64,000 nt of DNA, from positions 1-64,000 of the forward strand of contig NZ_JAMBPQ010000006.1 in assembly GCF_024206495.1 (NCBI RefSeq). Direction: 5' to 3'. Position numbers and translations under genes: made by a program. Below are positions 45,318-53,750 of the stretch, piece after piece; within the stretch, counting starts at the first letter, position 1; every line of letters begins with the position of its first letter. The DNA is from Paraburkholderia sp. CNPSo 3272. Lineage in GTDB: Bacteria > Pseudomonadota > Gammaproteobacteria > Burkholderiales > Burkholderiaceae. Below the pieces are notes generated by a model. The model saw only the letters and a list, made by a program, of their open reading frames with translations, did not search any database and was not told the origin of the DNA.

Positions 45318-46375
45318 TCAGCCGCCGATGCCGAGCTTCTTGCAGCCGTCGGCGTAACGGCCCGTGCACAGGTCCGACGCTTTCGCGAAGCCCTTGTCCA
45401 CCACTTCGGCCTTGATGTTCTTCTGCGTGATGACAGCCGGCTTGAACAGCTGCGTGGGCGTCTTGAATAGCGTCGTCTCGCCCTTCACGGGCTTGCCGTC
45501 GAGGAAGCCCACGGCCACCTTCGCCGCCGCGCCCGCCACGATTTCGCTGGGCTTGAGGATCGTGTTGTACTGGTCGCCCGCGATGATCAGTTGCAGGCCC
45601 GCGGTGGTCGCGTCGTTACCTGTGACCGGCGAACCGGATTCACGCCGGCCGCCTTGAAGGCCGCGATGGTGCCGCCCGCCGTGCCGTCGTTGGCGGCCAC
45701 GACGCCCACGATCTGCGGCCCGAAGCGCGTGATCTGCCCGCTGACCCATTGCTGCGCCTTGGGGGGCGCCCACTCCGGCGTGTCGTACTCGGAGAGCGTC
45801 TTGTAGCCGCTGCCTTGCAGCCCTTCGTGAATGCCCTTCTTGATGAGCCCAGCGGCGGCGTCGGTCGGCGAGCCGTTCACTTCGAGCACGCCGCCCTTGC
45901 TGCCAGCCACGCCCGACGCCTTCAGTTGCTGCACGAGCGACTGCGCAATGGACTTGCCGATTTCCTCGTTGTCGAACGACACGTAGTAATCGGCAGGCGT
46001 GGACGGCACGGGCCGGTCATACGCAATGACCTTGATGCCCTGGCTCTGCGCCATGTGTACGAGCGAAGCCGCGGCCGTGGAGTCCACCGGGTCGAGCACG
46101 ATGACCTTCGCGCCCTGGGCAATCACCGAATTGAACTGTTGCTGCTGCTGCGAAGCATCGGCATTCGCGTTCTGGTAGAGCACCTTGCAGTCGGGGCAGA
46201 GCTTGCCCATTTCCGCCTTGAAGCCGGGGAAGTCGTGCTGCTCGTAGCGCGTGGAGGCCTGGTCGGGCATCAGGAACGCGACCGTGCCGCTCGGCGCGGC
46301 GTAAGCCGACGTGATGCCCGCGAGGGCAAGACTGAGTGCGGCGGCGCCGATCAGTTGGGTGTGAAGTCGGGTCAT
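45318..46375 (-). pseudogene. Sugar/polyol ABC transporter substrate-binding protein, frameshifted
   Basis: A periplasmic-binding protein of about 352 residues that would start at ATG 46375 (GGAGA upstream), with a signal ending near SAYAAPSG. The reading frame holds to FKAAGVNP, then shifts; the family sequence resumes in another frame as SPVTGNDATTAG and runs to the C-terminus KKLGIGG. The shift needs one base restored near 45634-45638. Both halves look otherwise intact, so it is either a recent mutation or a sequencing error. As written, the protein ends about 12 residues after the shift and lacks its C-terminal third. It would deliver ribitol to the adjacent ABC transporter. Confidence 0.78.
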
Positions 46376-46510
46376 TGGGTGTCTCCGTTTTTTGGTTGGA
46401 TGCCTGGTAGGGTTGCCGGTGCTGTCGTGCTGCATTGTGAACGTGCGAGTTCGTCCTGCGCAGTACCTGACATGCCCACTGCGTTCGAACGTGTCTTGCC
46501 GGGCGATCCG

Positions 46511-47479
46511 CTAGCCGATCGCGGGCGCGCCGTACACAGCTTCGTTCTTGCTGGCCGCGCTCGCGGCATTGAGCCGTTGATACGATCGCCAGCGCGACGG
46601 CGACATTTCCTTGATCAACAGAAACTGGCGGTTGAAATTCGAGAGGTTGTTGAAGCCCACCTGGTAACAGATGTCGGTGATGTTCAGTTCGCCCGACATC
46701 AGCAGCTGGCACGCCAGATTGATGCGCAGCTGGTTCACGTAACGCACGAACGACACGCCCGTATGGCGGCGGAAATAGCGCGAGAATGCGCTTACGCTCT
46801 GCCCGGCCAGTTCCGCAAGCTCCGTTTCGCGCAGTTCCTGCGAGAGATTCTTGCCGATGAAGGCGAGCACGTGATTGATGCGCGTGCCCGCATAGCGGGC
46901 CGGGTCGGCGCGATAGGCCTCGCTTGCGAGCGCCGCGGGCTCCTCGCTTTGCACGAGCAGATCGAGCAGGTCGATGAAGAGCGTGACACGCCGCATGCCC
47001 TGCGCGCCGAGCATCTCGCGCAGGATCGGCTCGGCGGCCGCGCCCGTTTCCGGCGTGAACAGCAACCCCCAGCGCGACGCGTCGAGCAGCACCTCCACGC
47101 GCCTGAACTCAGGAAACGCATCGATCGCGCGGGCGATGAAATCCGCATCGAACTGGAGGACGAGACAACGTTCGTCCACCGGCTCGTCGTGCGGCACGCT
47201 GCTCACCCAGTTGTGCGGCAGGTTCGGACCGATCATCACGAGATTGCCGGGCGTGAAGCTGCCGATGAAATCGCCCACGAAATACTTGCCCGTGGTCGCG
47301 GTGATGAGGTGGATCTCGTACTCGGGATGGAAGTGCCAGCGCACCGTCCGATAGGGGTAGCCGTGCGACCAGACCTTGAACGACTCGTCGCGCGGCACGG
47401 CGACCAGTTCGAGGTCCGGCTGGGAATGTGTGGCGCAAGGCGCGCTCGTGCGCGCAGTGGCTGCCCCAAAGGTATGCAT
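46511..47479 (-). CDS. AraC-family regulator, probable ribitol-cluster activator
   Basis: 322 residues. AGGAGGAG lies 5 bases before ATG 47479, which rules out the longer frame. The N-terminal cupin-like sensor domain has RTVRWHFHPEYEIHLIT and FVGDFIGSFTPGNLVMIGPN; the C-terminal double helix-turn-helix has LAGQSVSAFSRYFRRHTG and ITDICYQVGFNNLSNFNRQF. It is upstream of the binding-protein gene in the same direction. Polyol sensing is inferred from context. Confidence 0.88.
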   Translation of the reverse strand: MHTFGAATARTSAPCATHSQPDLELVAVPRDESFKVWSHGYPYRTVRWHFHPEYEIHLITATTGKYFVGDFIGSFTPGNLVMIGPNLPHNWVSSVPHDEPVDERCLVLQFDADFIARAIDAFPEFRRVEVLLDASRWGLLFTPETGAAAEPILREMLGAQGMRRVTLFIDLLDLLVQSEEPAALASEAYRADPARYAGTRINHVLAFIGKNLSQELRETELAELAGQSVSAFSRYFRRHTGVSFVRYVNQLRINLACQLLMSGELNITDICYQVGFNNLSNFNRQFLLIKEMSPSRWRSYQRLNAASAASKNEAVYGAPAIG

Positions 47480-47948
47480 CTCGACTCCTCCTGCACGGTT
47501 TTTTTCTTGTTCTGCGACGGCTGCTGGTGCATAAGCTGCACCTACTCTCCGACCGCGCGCCGCCATGACGGAAAATTACCCGCCGCGGCACGCCTCCACC
47601 ACTGAAAATCAGACCGCAGACTGATACTTTCTTGCATTGGGGTTAGTCCTGGGCCGATTCCGGAGCGCCGAAAGTCAACTTTTGTGCATAGCAACAGCCT
47701 CGCTGTGAAGCGCGAAACAACTCAACCACGACAAAAAACGGCAAATGTTGCAGCCACTCGATCGAGCGCGAAGCCCAAGGAACGGTCAAAAGTCGCCACT
47801 GCCCGCGCGCGACGGGTACTCGTGATGCGCAGGCAGGGAAAGTCCCGATGCGAAATCGTCCTATGACATCGGAAACAGAAATTGACGGGGCTAACTTGAT
47901 CGCTCAAGCGCGCCATTCGGGCCGCGGTTCCTGACAAGAGGACGTCTT
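47480..47948. other. Divergent intergenic region
   Basis: 469 bp between the AraC gene and the MHS transporter. I see no credible gene. There is a weak dyad, ATCAG-n8-CTGAT, near 47610. Promoters for both neighbours must lie here. Confidence 0.45.
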
Positions 47949-49355
47949 ATGCGATTCGCCGAAACTTGGCATTCCCCCACGCCGGGCCGGTCCCTATGGG
48001 ACGATACGTCGACTCCCGACCACGACCAGCACGCCGCCCCCACTGGCAGCGCGCACACGCTGCCACGCCGCGCCATTACCGCCGCTGCGCTGGGCAACGC
48101 AACCGAATGGTTCGACTACGGCATCTACGCCTATGGGCTCGCCTATATCTCCGCGGCGCTGTTTCCGGGCAGCACGGCAAGCGCCACGCTGTTCGCGCTG
48201 GGCACCTTTGCCATTTCATTTCTGATTCGCCCGCTCGGCGGCCTGTTCTGGGGGCCGCTCGGCGACCGCTTCGGGCGCAAGAAGGTGCTCGCGCTGACCG
48301 TGCTGCTGATGTCGGGCGCCACGCTGCTCGTGGGCGTGCTGCCGACCTATGCGCAAGCCGGCTGGATCGCCCCGGCCGCGCTCATCGTATTGCGCATGAT
48401 CCAGGGCTTCTCCACCGGCGGTGAATATGGCGGTGCAGCCACCTTCATGGCTGAATATGCGCCCGACGCGCGGCGCGGCTTCTGCGGGAGTTTCCTCGAG
48501 TTCGCCACGCTGGCCGGCTTTTCGCTGGGCGCCTTGCTGATGCTCGCGGCGTCGCTCGCGCTCGGCAACGATGCGATGCATGCGTGGGGCTGGCGTCTGC
48601 CGTTCCTCGTCGCGGCGCCGCTGGGCTTGATCGGCTTCTATCTGCGTTCGCGCATCGAAGACACGCCGGTATTCCGCGAGATGGAAGAGAAGTTCGAACA
48701 ACAGGAGCGGGAGCGCACGGCCATTTCGCTGCGCACGTTGCTGAGCGAACATCGCGTGCCGCTCGTGCTGCTGGGCGGCCTCGTGGTCGCGCTCAATGTC
48801 GTGAACTACGTGCTGCTGGCGTACATGCCTACGTACATGCACAAGGAACTCGGCGTGAGCGAGAACATGTCGCTGCTCATTCCGCTCATCGGCATGCTCG
48901 CGATGATGGCCCTGCTGCCGTTCGCGGGCCGGCTCTCCGATCATGTGGGCCGCAAGACGCTCTGGTGGTTCTCGCTCGTCGGGCTATTCATTGCCGCCGT
49001 GCCGATGTTCATGCTGATGCGCCACGGCGTGGCCGGCGCCCTGATCGGGTTCGCCGTGCTCGGCCTGCTCTATGCGCCGCAGCTCGCGACCATCTCGGCG
49101 ATGTTCCCCGCCATGTTCCCGACGCAAGTTCGTTACGCGGGAATGGCGATTGCCTACAACGTCTCGACCTCGCTGTTCGGCGGCACCGCGCCGATCGTGA
49201 GCGACTGGCTCGTGGACAAGACCGGCAGCCCGCTCGTTCCGGCGTACTACATGATGGCCGCGTGCGCGGTGGGCGCCATCGCACTCTTCTTCGTGATCGA
49301 GACGAAGGGCTGTTCGTTGCGCGGGCAACAGGTGCCTGGCAAGGCGCAGCAGTAA
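47949..49355 (+). CDS. MFS transporter, metabolite:H+ symporter (ProP/KgtP-like)
   Basis: 468 residues, twelve membrane segments. The motifs ALGNATEWFDYGIYAYG, GPLGDRFGRKKVL and RMIQGFSTGGEYGGA are the MHS-family signatures of osmoprotectant, alpha-ketoglutarate and citrate symporters. GAGGAC precedes the ATG. It stands alone, followed by a strong terminator. ProP-type osmolyte uptake is possible given the ectoine-degradation operon 8 kb away, but nothing links them directly. Confidence 0.88.
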   Translation: MRFAETWHSPTPGRSLWDDTSTPDHDQHAAPTGSAHTLPRRAITAAALGNATEWFDYGIYAYGLAYISAALFPGSTASATLFALGTFAISFLIRPLGGLFWGPLGDRFGRKKVLALTVLLMSGATLLVGVLPTYAQAGWIAPAALIVLRMIQGFSTGGEYGGAATFMAEYAPDARRGFCGSFLEFATLAGFSLGALLMLAASLALGNDAMHAWGWRLPFLVAAPLGLIGFYLRSRIEDTPVFREMEEKFEQQERERTAISLRTLLSEHRVPLVLLGGLVVALNVVNYVLLAYMPTYMHKELGVSENMSLLIPLIGMLAMMALLPFAGRLSDHVGRKTLWWFSLVGLFIAAVPMFMLMRHGVAGALIGFAVLGLLYAPQLATISAMFPAMFPTQVRYAGMAIAYNVSTSLFGGTAPIVSDWLVDKTGSPLVPAYYMMAACAVGAIALFFVIETKGCSLRGQQVPGKAQQ

Positions 49356-49394
49356 CGGCATGGCGGGCCGCTCGCGCCCGTCATGCTCCGTTCG

Positions 49395-49429
49395 AAATGC
49401 CCGACCGTGTGTCGGGCATTTTTCTTTTT
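49395..49429 (+). terminator. Rho-independent terminator after the MHS transporter
   Basis: AAATGCCCGAC and GTCGGGCATTT form an 11-bp stem with loop CGTGT, followed by TTTCTTTTT. It may also act on the convergent gene, because the 5' side is A-rich. Confidence 0.88.
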
Positions 49430-49434
49430 AGCGA

Positions 49435-49863
49435 CTAACGTTTGAAAATGACCTTCGTCGTCGCGGGGTCGATCGGCGAGGACGAATGCTGGTGGAAGAT
49501 CTTCCAGCCCTCGACCGTTTGCCTGAGCGTCGCGCTCACGCGATTGTCCATCGAGCGCAATTCCTCGCCGTCCGCCGCCACCGCTTTGTAGCTCACGAAG
49601 GCATGGACCACGGCAAGGTCCTGCGAGACGGTGGTGTGCGCCTCGCTGAAATCCACGATCACGCGCTCTGCGCCCAGCGAGCCGAACCAGCCTTCCACCA
49701 TGTTGCGCCATGATGCGATGCCCTCGTACGTCCAGGCGCCCCACATGTCGAAGGCCCGGATGTCCGGGTCGTAGAGCGCGACGAACGCATCGACGTCTTT
49801 GGCCAGTACCGCGGCTTTGTACTGGTGCAGCACCTGCAGGATTGGATCGGCGGCTCTGTCCAC
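49435..49863 (-). CDS. SnoaL-like (NTF2-fold) protein
   Basis: 142 residues. The N-terminus ILQVLHQYKAAVLAKDVDAFVALYDPDI and later VVHAFVSYKAV, and GWKIFHQHSSSP at the end match the DUF4440/SgcJ-EcaC branch of the NTF2 fold; the fully conserved core is DVDAFVALYDPD. GTG start with GGAG upstream. Members bind small hydrophobic ligands or act as isomerases. Function unknown. Confidence 0.78.
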   Translation of the reverse strand: MDRAADPILQVLHQYKAAVLAKDVDAFVALYDPDIRAFDMWGAWTYEGIASWRNMVEGWFGSLGAERVIVDFSEAHTTVSQDLAVVHAFVSYKAVAADGEELRSMDNRVSATLRQTVEGWKIFHQHSSSPIDPATTKVIFKR

Positions 49864-49961
49864 TGTGTTTTCTCCTTAACCAGGTTGCGTTGGCGAATGA
49901 ACGGCTGCTTATTAAAGCAACGCTGCCTCGCCGCTGTCCAGTGAATTTGCCGCCCTGCCTC

Positions 49962-50483
49962 TCAGGTGCGCGAAGCGTTAGGGAGCACCCGGGCAGCCTT
50001 GCCCTGCGGACGCAGCAGCAAATAAAAGGCCGCGCCATGCGTAATCGCCAGCAGCGGCACGACGATCACGGGAATCACGTACGTCGCGCCCAATATTCCC
50101 GCGTGTACTGGCACACCGGCCTGGATTGCGTGGTAGTAGGCGAAAGCCAGATCCACCGCGCCCACGAGATTGAACGCCACGACGAAGAACCAGAACACCG
50201 GGCGCTTTCTCGCCGCGAGTAGCGCCAGCATGGCCAGCGAACCCGTTGCAAGGTCCCCATAAGCGGTGGGCACGGCAAAGCTCGCGGGCAGATCGGGGCT
50301 CACGACGCCCGGCAGCATGAAGACCAGCCCAAAGAAGCGGAAGCTGTGCAGCGTGGCGATCGCGCGTTGCGCGTCGAATGGGTCCATCGACTTGAGCCGG
50401 GGCCAGACGTACGCGGTAAAACAAAGCAGCCACGCGACATACCCGAGCGCGAGGTGCAAGCGAAAGATCGATTCCGGTGACAT
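49962..50483 (-). CDS. Hypothetical membrane protein A of a paralogous pair
   Basis: 173 residues, about five membrane segments. AGGAGG lies 4 bases before ATG 50483, which rejects the longer frame. The segment GDLATGSLAMLAL to NLVGAVDLAFAYY matches the pattern GDLLTG to NLFGLGDFAVAV in the next upstream gene, so the two share a domain. No named family is recognised. It is probably co-transcribed with that gene and regulated by the LysR upstream. Confidence 0.65.
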   Translation of the reverse strand: MSPESIFRLHLALGYVAWLLCFTAYVWPRLKSMDPFDAQRAIATLHSFRFFGLVFMLPGVVSPDLPASFAVPTAYGDLATGSLAMLALLAARKRPVFWFFVVAFNLVGAVDLAFAYYHAIQAGVPVHAGILGATYVIPVIVVPLLAITHGAAFYLLLRPQGKAARVLPNASRT

Positions 50484-50532
50484 GTTGCCTCCTGCAAGGT
50501 GCGTTGCGATGTGTGGTTGAAATGAAGAGAAC

Positions 50533-51369
50533 TCACGCGGCGCGACGCCGGAACACCTGGCGCAGCGAAAGCGCATGCAACAGGATCGAACTGGGCACGA
50601 CGAAAGCGGGCGTCAGTACATACGGCCAGGTGCCCGCGTTGAGGCTCGGCAGATCCGGCGCGATCAACTGGAATCGGCCCGGCGCCGTGATCATTCCCAG
50701 CGTCACGGCGACGGCGAAATCGCCGAGTCCGAAAAGGTTCCAGGCGATGGCGGCCTTGCGCCCCTGCGCCGTGCCGCTCGCCACCGCGATGGCCGCCGGT
50801 ACGGCGAACAGGCCCGTCAGCAGATCGCCGGTGCCCGCCGGCAACGCGTCCACGCCAGCCATCGCACCATGCAGCCACGCAGCGATCGCCCAACTGCCGA
50901 ACACGCGGTAAAACTGCAGCGCGATGAGCCAGGCCGCCGGCATCGCGTCGAGCACTTGCCCGACCCGCTTCGATAGCAGCAATAGCGGCGTGCCGACCAA
51001 CACCGGCAGGAATATCGCCAATGGCAGCCATGGCAACGGCGGCGGTACGGCGCTCAGCCGAAAGACGCCATGGATCGCCGCGCTCCAGACGACTGCAAAC
51101 CAAAGCGCATGCGCCATCAGAATCGCAAGCCAGGTCGCACGGCGTTGGCTCAGCGTCAGAACGGTGCGCTCGAGGCCGAGCCACAATCCAAGCGCCATGA
51201 ACATCTGGGCGACGAGCTGGTGCGCCGTGGTTTGAAAACCGCTGCCTGGAATCGCGGGCAGCCAGTACATCACGGCAATCCACAGCAACGCGAGCGGCGC
51301 AATCCAGCGCAGGCTGCGCCAGGCCGGGCGCGGCGGGATGATGCCAACGGAAACGGCGGGCGTGCTCAT
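50533..51369 (-). CDS. Hypothetical membrane protein B of a paralogous pair
   Basis: 278 residues, about eight membrane segments. The C-terminal half (from about residue 185) resembles the smaller membrane protein just downstream: GDLLTGLFA, NLFGLGDFAVAV and a final AFVVPSSILLHALSLRQ. The N-terminal half is unique and starts with WIAPLALLWIAVMYWLPA. It is divergent from a LysR gene. Function unknown. Confidence 0.65.
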   Translation of the reverse strand: MSTPAVSVGIIPPRPAWRSLRWIAPLALLWIAVMYWLPAIPGSGFQTTAHQLVAQMFMALGLWLGLERTVLTLSQRRATWLAILMAHALWFAVVWSAAIHGVFRLSAVPPPLPWLPLAIFLPVLVGTPLLLLSKRVGQVLDAMPAAWLIALQFYRVFGSWAIAAWLHGAMAGVDALPAGTGDLLTGLFAVPAAIAVASGTAQGRKAAIAWNLFGLGDFAVAVTLGMITAPGRFQLIAPDLPSLNAGTWPYVLTPAFVVPSSILLHALSLRQVFRRRAA

Positions 51370-51487
51370 CAGCGGTTCTCCAGATGAATGCCGGACTTCG
51401 CAGTGGATCGTGCCTGCGCGCCACGCGGTTTGCGCGCGTCATCGGCTGGCACGTTAGGTGTACCATCGTTTTCCGCGAGCGACTATT

Positions 51488-51503
51488 CATCACAATGTTG
51501 ATG
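51488..51503. promoter_or_regulatory. Dyad overlapping the LysR ribosome-binding region
   Basis: CATCA-n6-TGATG immediately before the ATG at 51508. The position is suited to autorepression; binding is inferred. Confidence 0.35.
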
Positions 51504-51507
51504 CGCT

Positions 51508-52443
51508 ATGAAGCAGAACTTCACAGTCAGGCAGGGTGCGCTCGATGGCGTGGAGGCGTTCCTGAGCGTTGCCAGGCACCGCAGCTTTCGCAAGGCGGCA
51601 GCGGACCTTGGAGTGACGCCTTCGGCCATCAGCCAGGCGGTGCGTGTGCTCGAAGAACGCATCGGCGCGGCGCTGTTCGTGCGCACCACGCGCAGCGTCG
51701 GCCTGACCGAAGCCGGCGAACGGTTTCTCTCGCGCGCCAGGCCCGCCTTCGAGGAACTGGTCGCCGCGAGCGAAGTCGCGCGCGACCTCGGCCAGCGCCC
51801 TATGGGCTTGTTGCGGCTCTCCGTGCCGCGCGCGGTCGTCCCGCTGCTGCTGGAGCCGCTGCTCGCTTCGTTCTGCCAGGCTTATCCAGAAGTGGAGGTG
51901 GAAATCGCCGTGAGCAAGGAAGTGGTCGATCTCGCGGCGGAAGGCTTCGACGCGGGCATCCGGCTCGGTCAGCTCGTTGCCGCCGACATGGTCGCAGTGC
52001 CGCTGACGCCACCGTTTCGCCTCGTTGTAGTCGGTAGTCCTGCCTATTTTTCCGCCAACAAACGGCCCCGCCACACGGACGATCTGCGCCAGCATGCCTG
52101 CCTGCGCTGGCGGCGCTCCAACGGCGCGCTGGCTTCGTGGTCATTCGACGACCACGGGCACGCCATGGAGATCGCCGTATCCGGCCCGCTGATCGCCAGC
52201 GATTTCCCGACCATGATGGGTGCGGCGCTCGAAGGCATAGGCCTCGCCCAGCTACCCGAGCCGATGGTTTCCGACGCGGTGAAAGCAGGCAAACTCGTGC
52301 GCGTGCTCGACGCCTGCGCGCCGATGCTGCCGGGCGTATTTCTCTGCTATCCGAGCCGCCGCCAGATCATGCCCAAGCTGCGCGCGTTCATCGACCACGT
52401 GAAGAGCCGCAGGGCGGGAGCGGGTCAGACCAGCAACCGTTGA
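51508..52443 (+). CDS. LysR-family transcriptional regulator
   Basis: 311 residues. The winged helix contains RSFRKAADLGVTPSAISQAV (with one residue omitted here for brevity after KAA) and LFVRTTRSVGLTEAG, the CrgA-like branch. It is divergent from the pair of related membrane proteins and is their likely regulator. Effector unknown. Confidence 0.87.
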   Translation: MKQNFTVRQGALDGVEAFLSVARHRSFRKAAADLGVTPSAISQAVRVLEERIGAALFVRTTRSVGLTEAGERFLSRARPAFEELVAASEVARDLGQRPMGLLRLSVPRAVVPLLLEPLLASFCQAYPEVEVEIAVSKEVVDLAAEGFDAGIRLGQLVAADMVAVPLTPPFRLVVVGSPAYFSANKRPRHTDDLRQHACLRWRRSNGALASWSFDDHGHAMEIAVSGPLIASDFPTMMGAALEGIGLAQLPEPMVSDAVKAGKLVRVLDACAPMLPGVFLCYPSRRQIMPKLRAFIDHVKSRRAGAGQTSNR

Positions 52444-52465
52444 ACCCGCCCGCGGCGCTTCGAGG

Positions 52466-53461
52466 TCAAGCGATGCTTTCCCAGGCGCCCGAGCGGGCCG
52501 AGCGGAAAACGGCGTCGATCACGCGCATGTTCGCGCAGGCGTCTTCCAGCGCAATCGCCTGGGGCGTGCCGTTCAAAATCGCCTCGGCGAAAACCGACGC
52601 TGCCACGCCGTATTGATCGCATACCGGCAGTTCCAGCCAGCGATCGGCCTCTCGCTGCTTGCTCAACAGCAGCCGCGTCGGCCGGTCATTCGGTGCATTG
52701 AATGGAATCTCGACCTCGACGCGCCCGGTCGTGCCGTGGAATTGCATACGCTGGTAAGGATGAATCTGGGTGGAGTAAAAGAAGCTCGCTTGCACGCCGT
52801 CGAAGTCCATCAGCACGGAGCCAAGCCGGTCCACTTCGAACGACGGGTCGCGCTCCATCAACGCGACCACGCGTTTCGGCTCACGCCCGAGAATGAGGCG
52901 CGACGTCGTGATCGGATAACAGCCGATGTCCAGCAGTCCGCCGCCGCCCATATCGCCATGGTTGCGAATGTCCTGCGCATTGGTGTTGTAGTAAGTAAAG
53001 CCGCCCGTTACCGCCCGCAATTCGCCTATCGCGCCCTCTTCGATCAACGCCCGCACCTTCAACCACTGCGGATGCGTGCGCACCATGAACGCTTCCTGGA
53101 TATACCGCCCGCTCTTGTCGCGCGCGGCGATCAATCGCTGAGCCTGTTGCGCATCGAGCCCGACCGGCTTTTCGCATAGCACGTGCTTGCCCGCCTCGAC
53201 GGCCTTGATCGTCCACTCCACGTGAAGGTGATTGGGCAACGGTATATAGACCGCGTCGATTTCCGGGTCGGCCAGCAGCGCCTCGTAACTGTCGTACGCG
53301 TGCGCGAGTCCATATTTCGCGGCGGCAGCCTGGGCCTTCTGCGCTGAACGCGAAGCAATCGCTTTGACGCGGCACTTCGGTGCGTGGTGCATGGGCACGA
53401 CGACCTTGTCGTTGATCTTCGACGTACCCAGAATGCCCCAGACGATTTCATCCTTTGCCAT
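52466..53461 (-). CDS. Gfo/Idh/MocA-family oxidoreductase
   Basis: 331 residues. The N-terminal Rossmann part begins VWGILGTSKINDKVVVPMHH, and the catalytic region contains CEKPVGLDAQQAQRL with the EKP motif whose Lys is essential in the family. The second domain follows from about residue 125. These NAD(P)-dependent enzymes act on sugars, inositols or related compounds; nothing here sets the substrate. It is convergent with the LysR gene. Confidence 0.87.
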   Translation of the reverse strand: MAKDEIVWGILGTSKINDKVVVPMHHAPKCRVKAIASRSAQKAQAAAAKYGLAHAYDSYEALLADPEIDAVYIPLPNHLHVEWTIKAVEAGKHVLCEKPVGLDAQQAQRLIAARDKSGRYIQEAFMVRTHPQWLKVRALIEEGAIGELRAVTGGFTYYNTNAQDIRNHGDMGGGGLLDIGCYPITTSRLILGREPKRVVALMERDPSFEVDRLGSVLMDFDGVQASFFYSTQIHPYQRMQFHGTTGRVEVEIPFNAPNDRPTRLLLSKQREADRWLELPVCDQYGVAASVFAEAILNGTPQAIALEDACANMRVIDAVFRSARSGAWESIA

Positions 53462-53750
53462 GACGTTCCCTTTGGATTCGATTATGTGATGCTGGAATGG
53501 ACTGAATGGAACTCACTATTAATGAAAACTGCGAACGAGAACAGCAAACGAGCACTGCAAACACTCGAATGCAAGAGTTTACACCCGCGAAAACCCTGAC
53601 CTCACTCACTTGCGAACGCGTCTTGCAACAACTGATAACAACTGACGGCAAGATGAAAGCATGCCGTCACGAGAGATTCGCCTTCCAGCCCCACATTGCT
53701 CGGGCTGTGCGCAGGTCCCCACAAATGCGATGCAAAAAACGAGGTGAACG

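Noticed and set aside
45749..47605. A 618-codon plus-strand frame opposite the AraC and binding-protein genes
   Set aside because: Antisense shadow with no family content; the minus-strand genes have ribosome-binding sites and clear domains.
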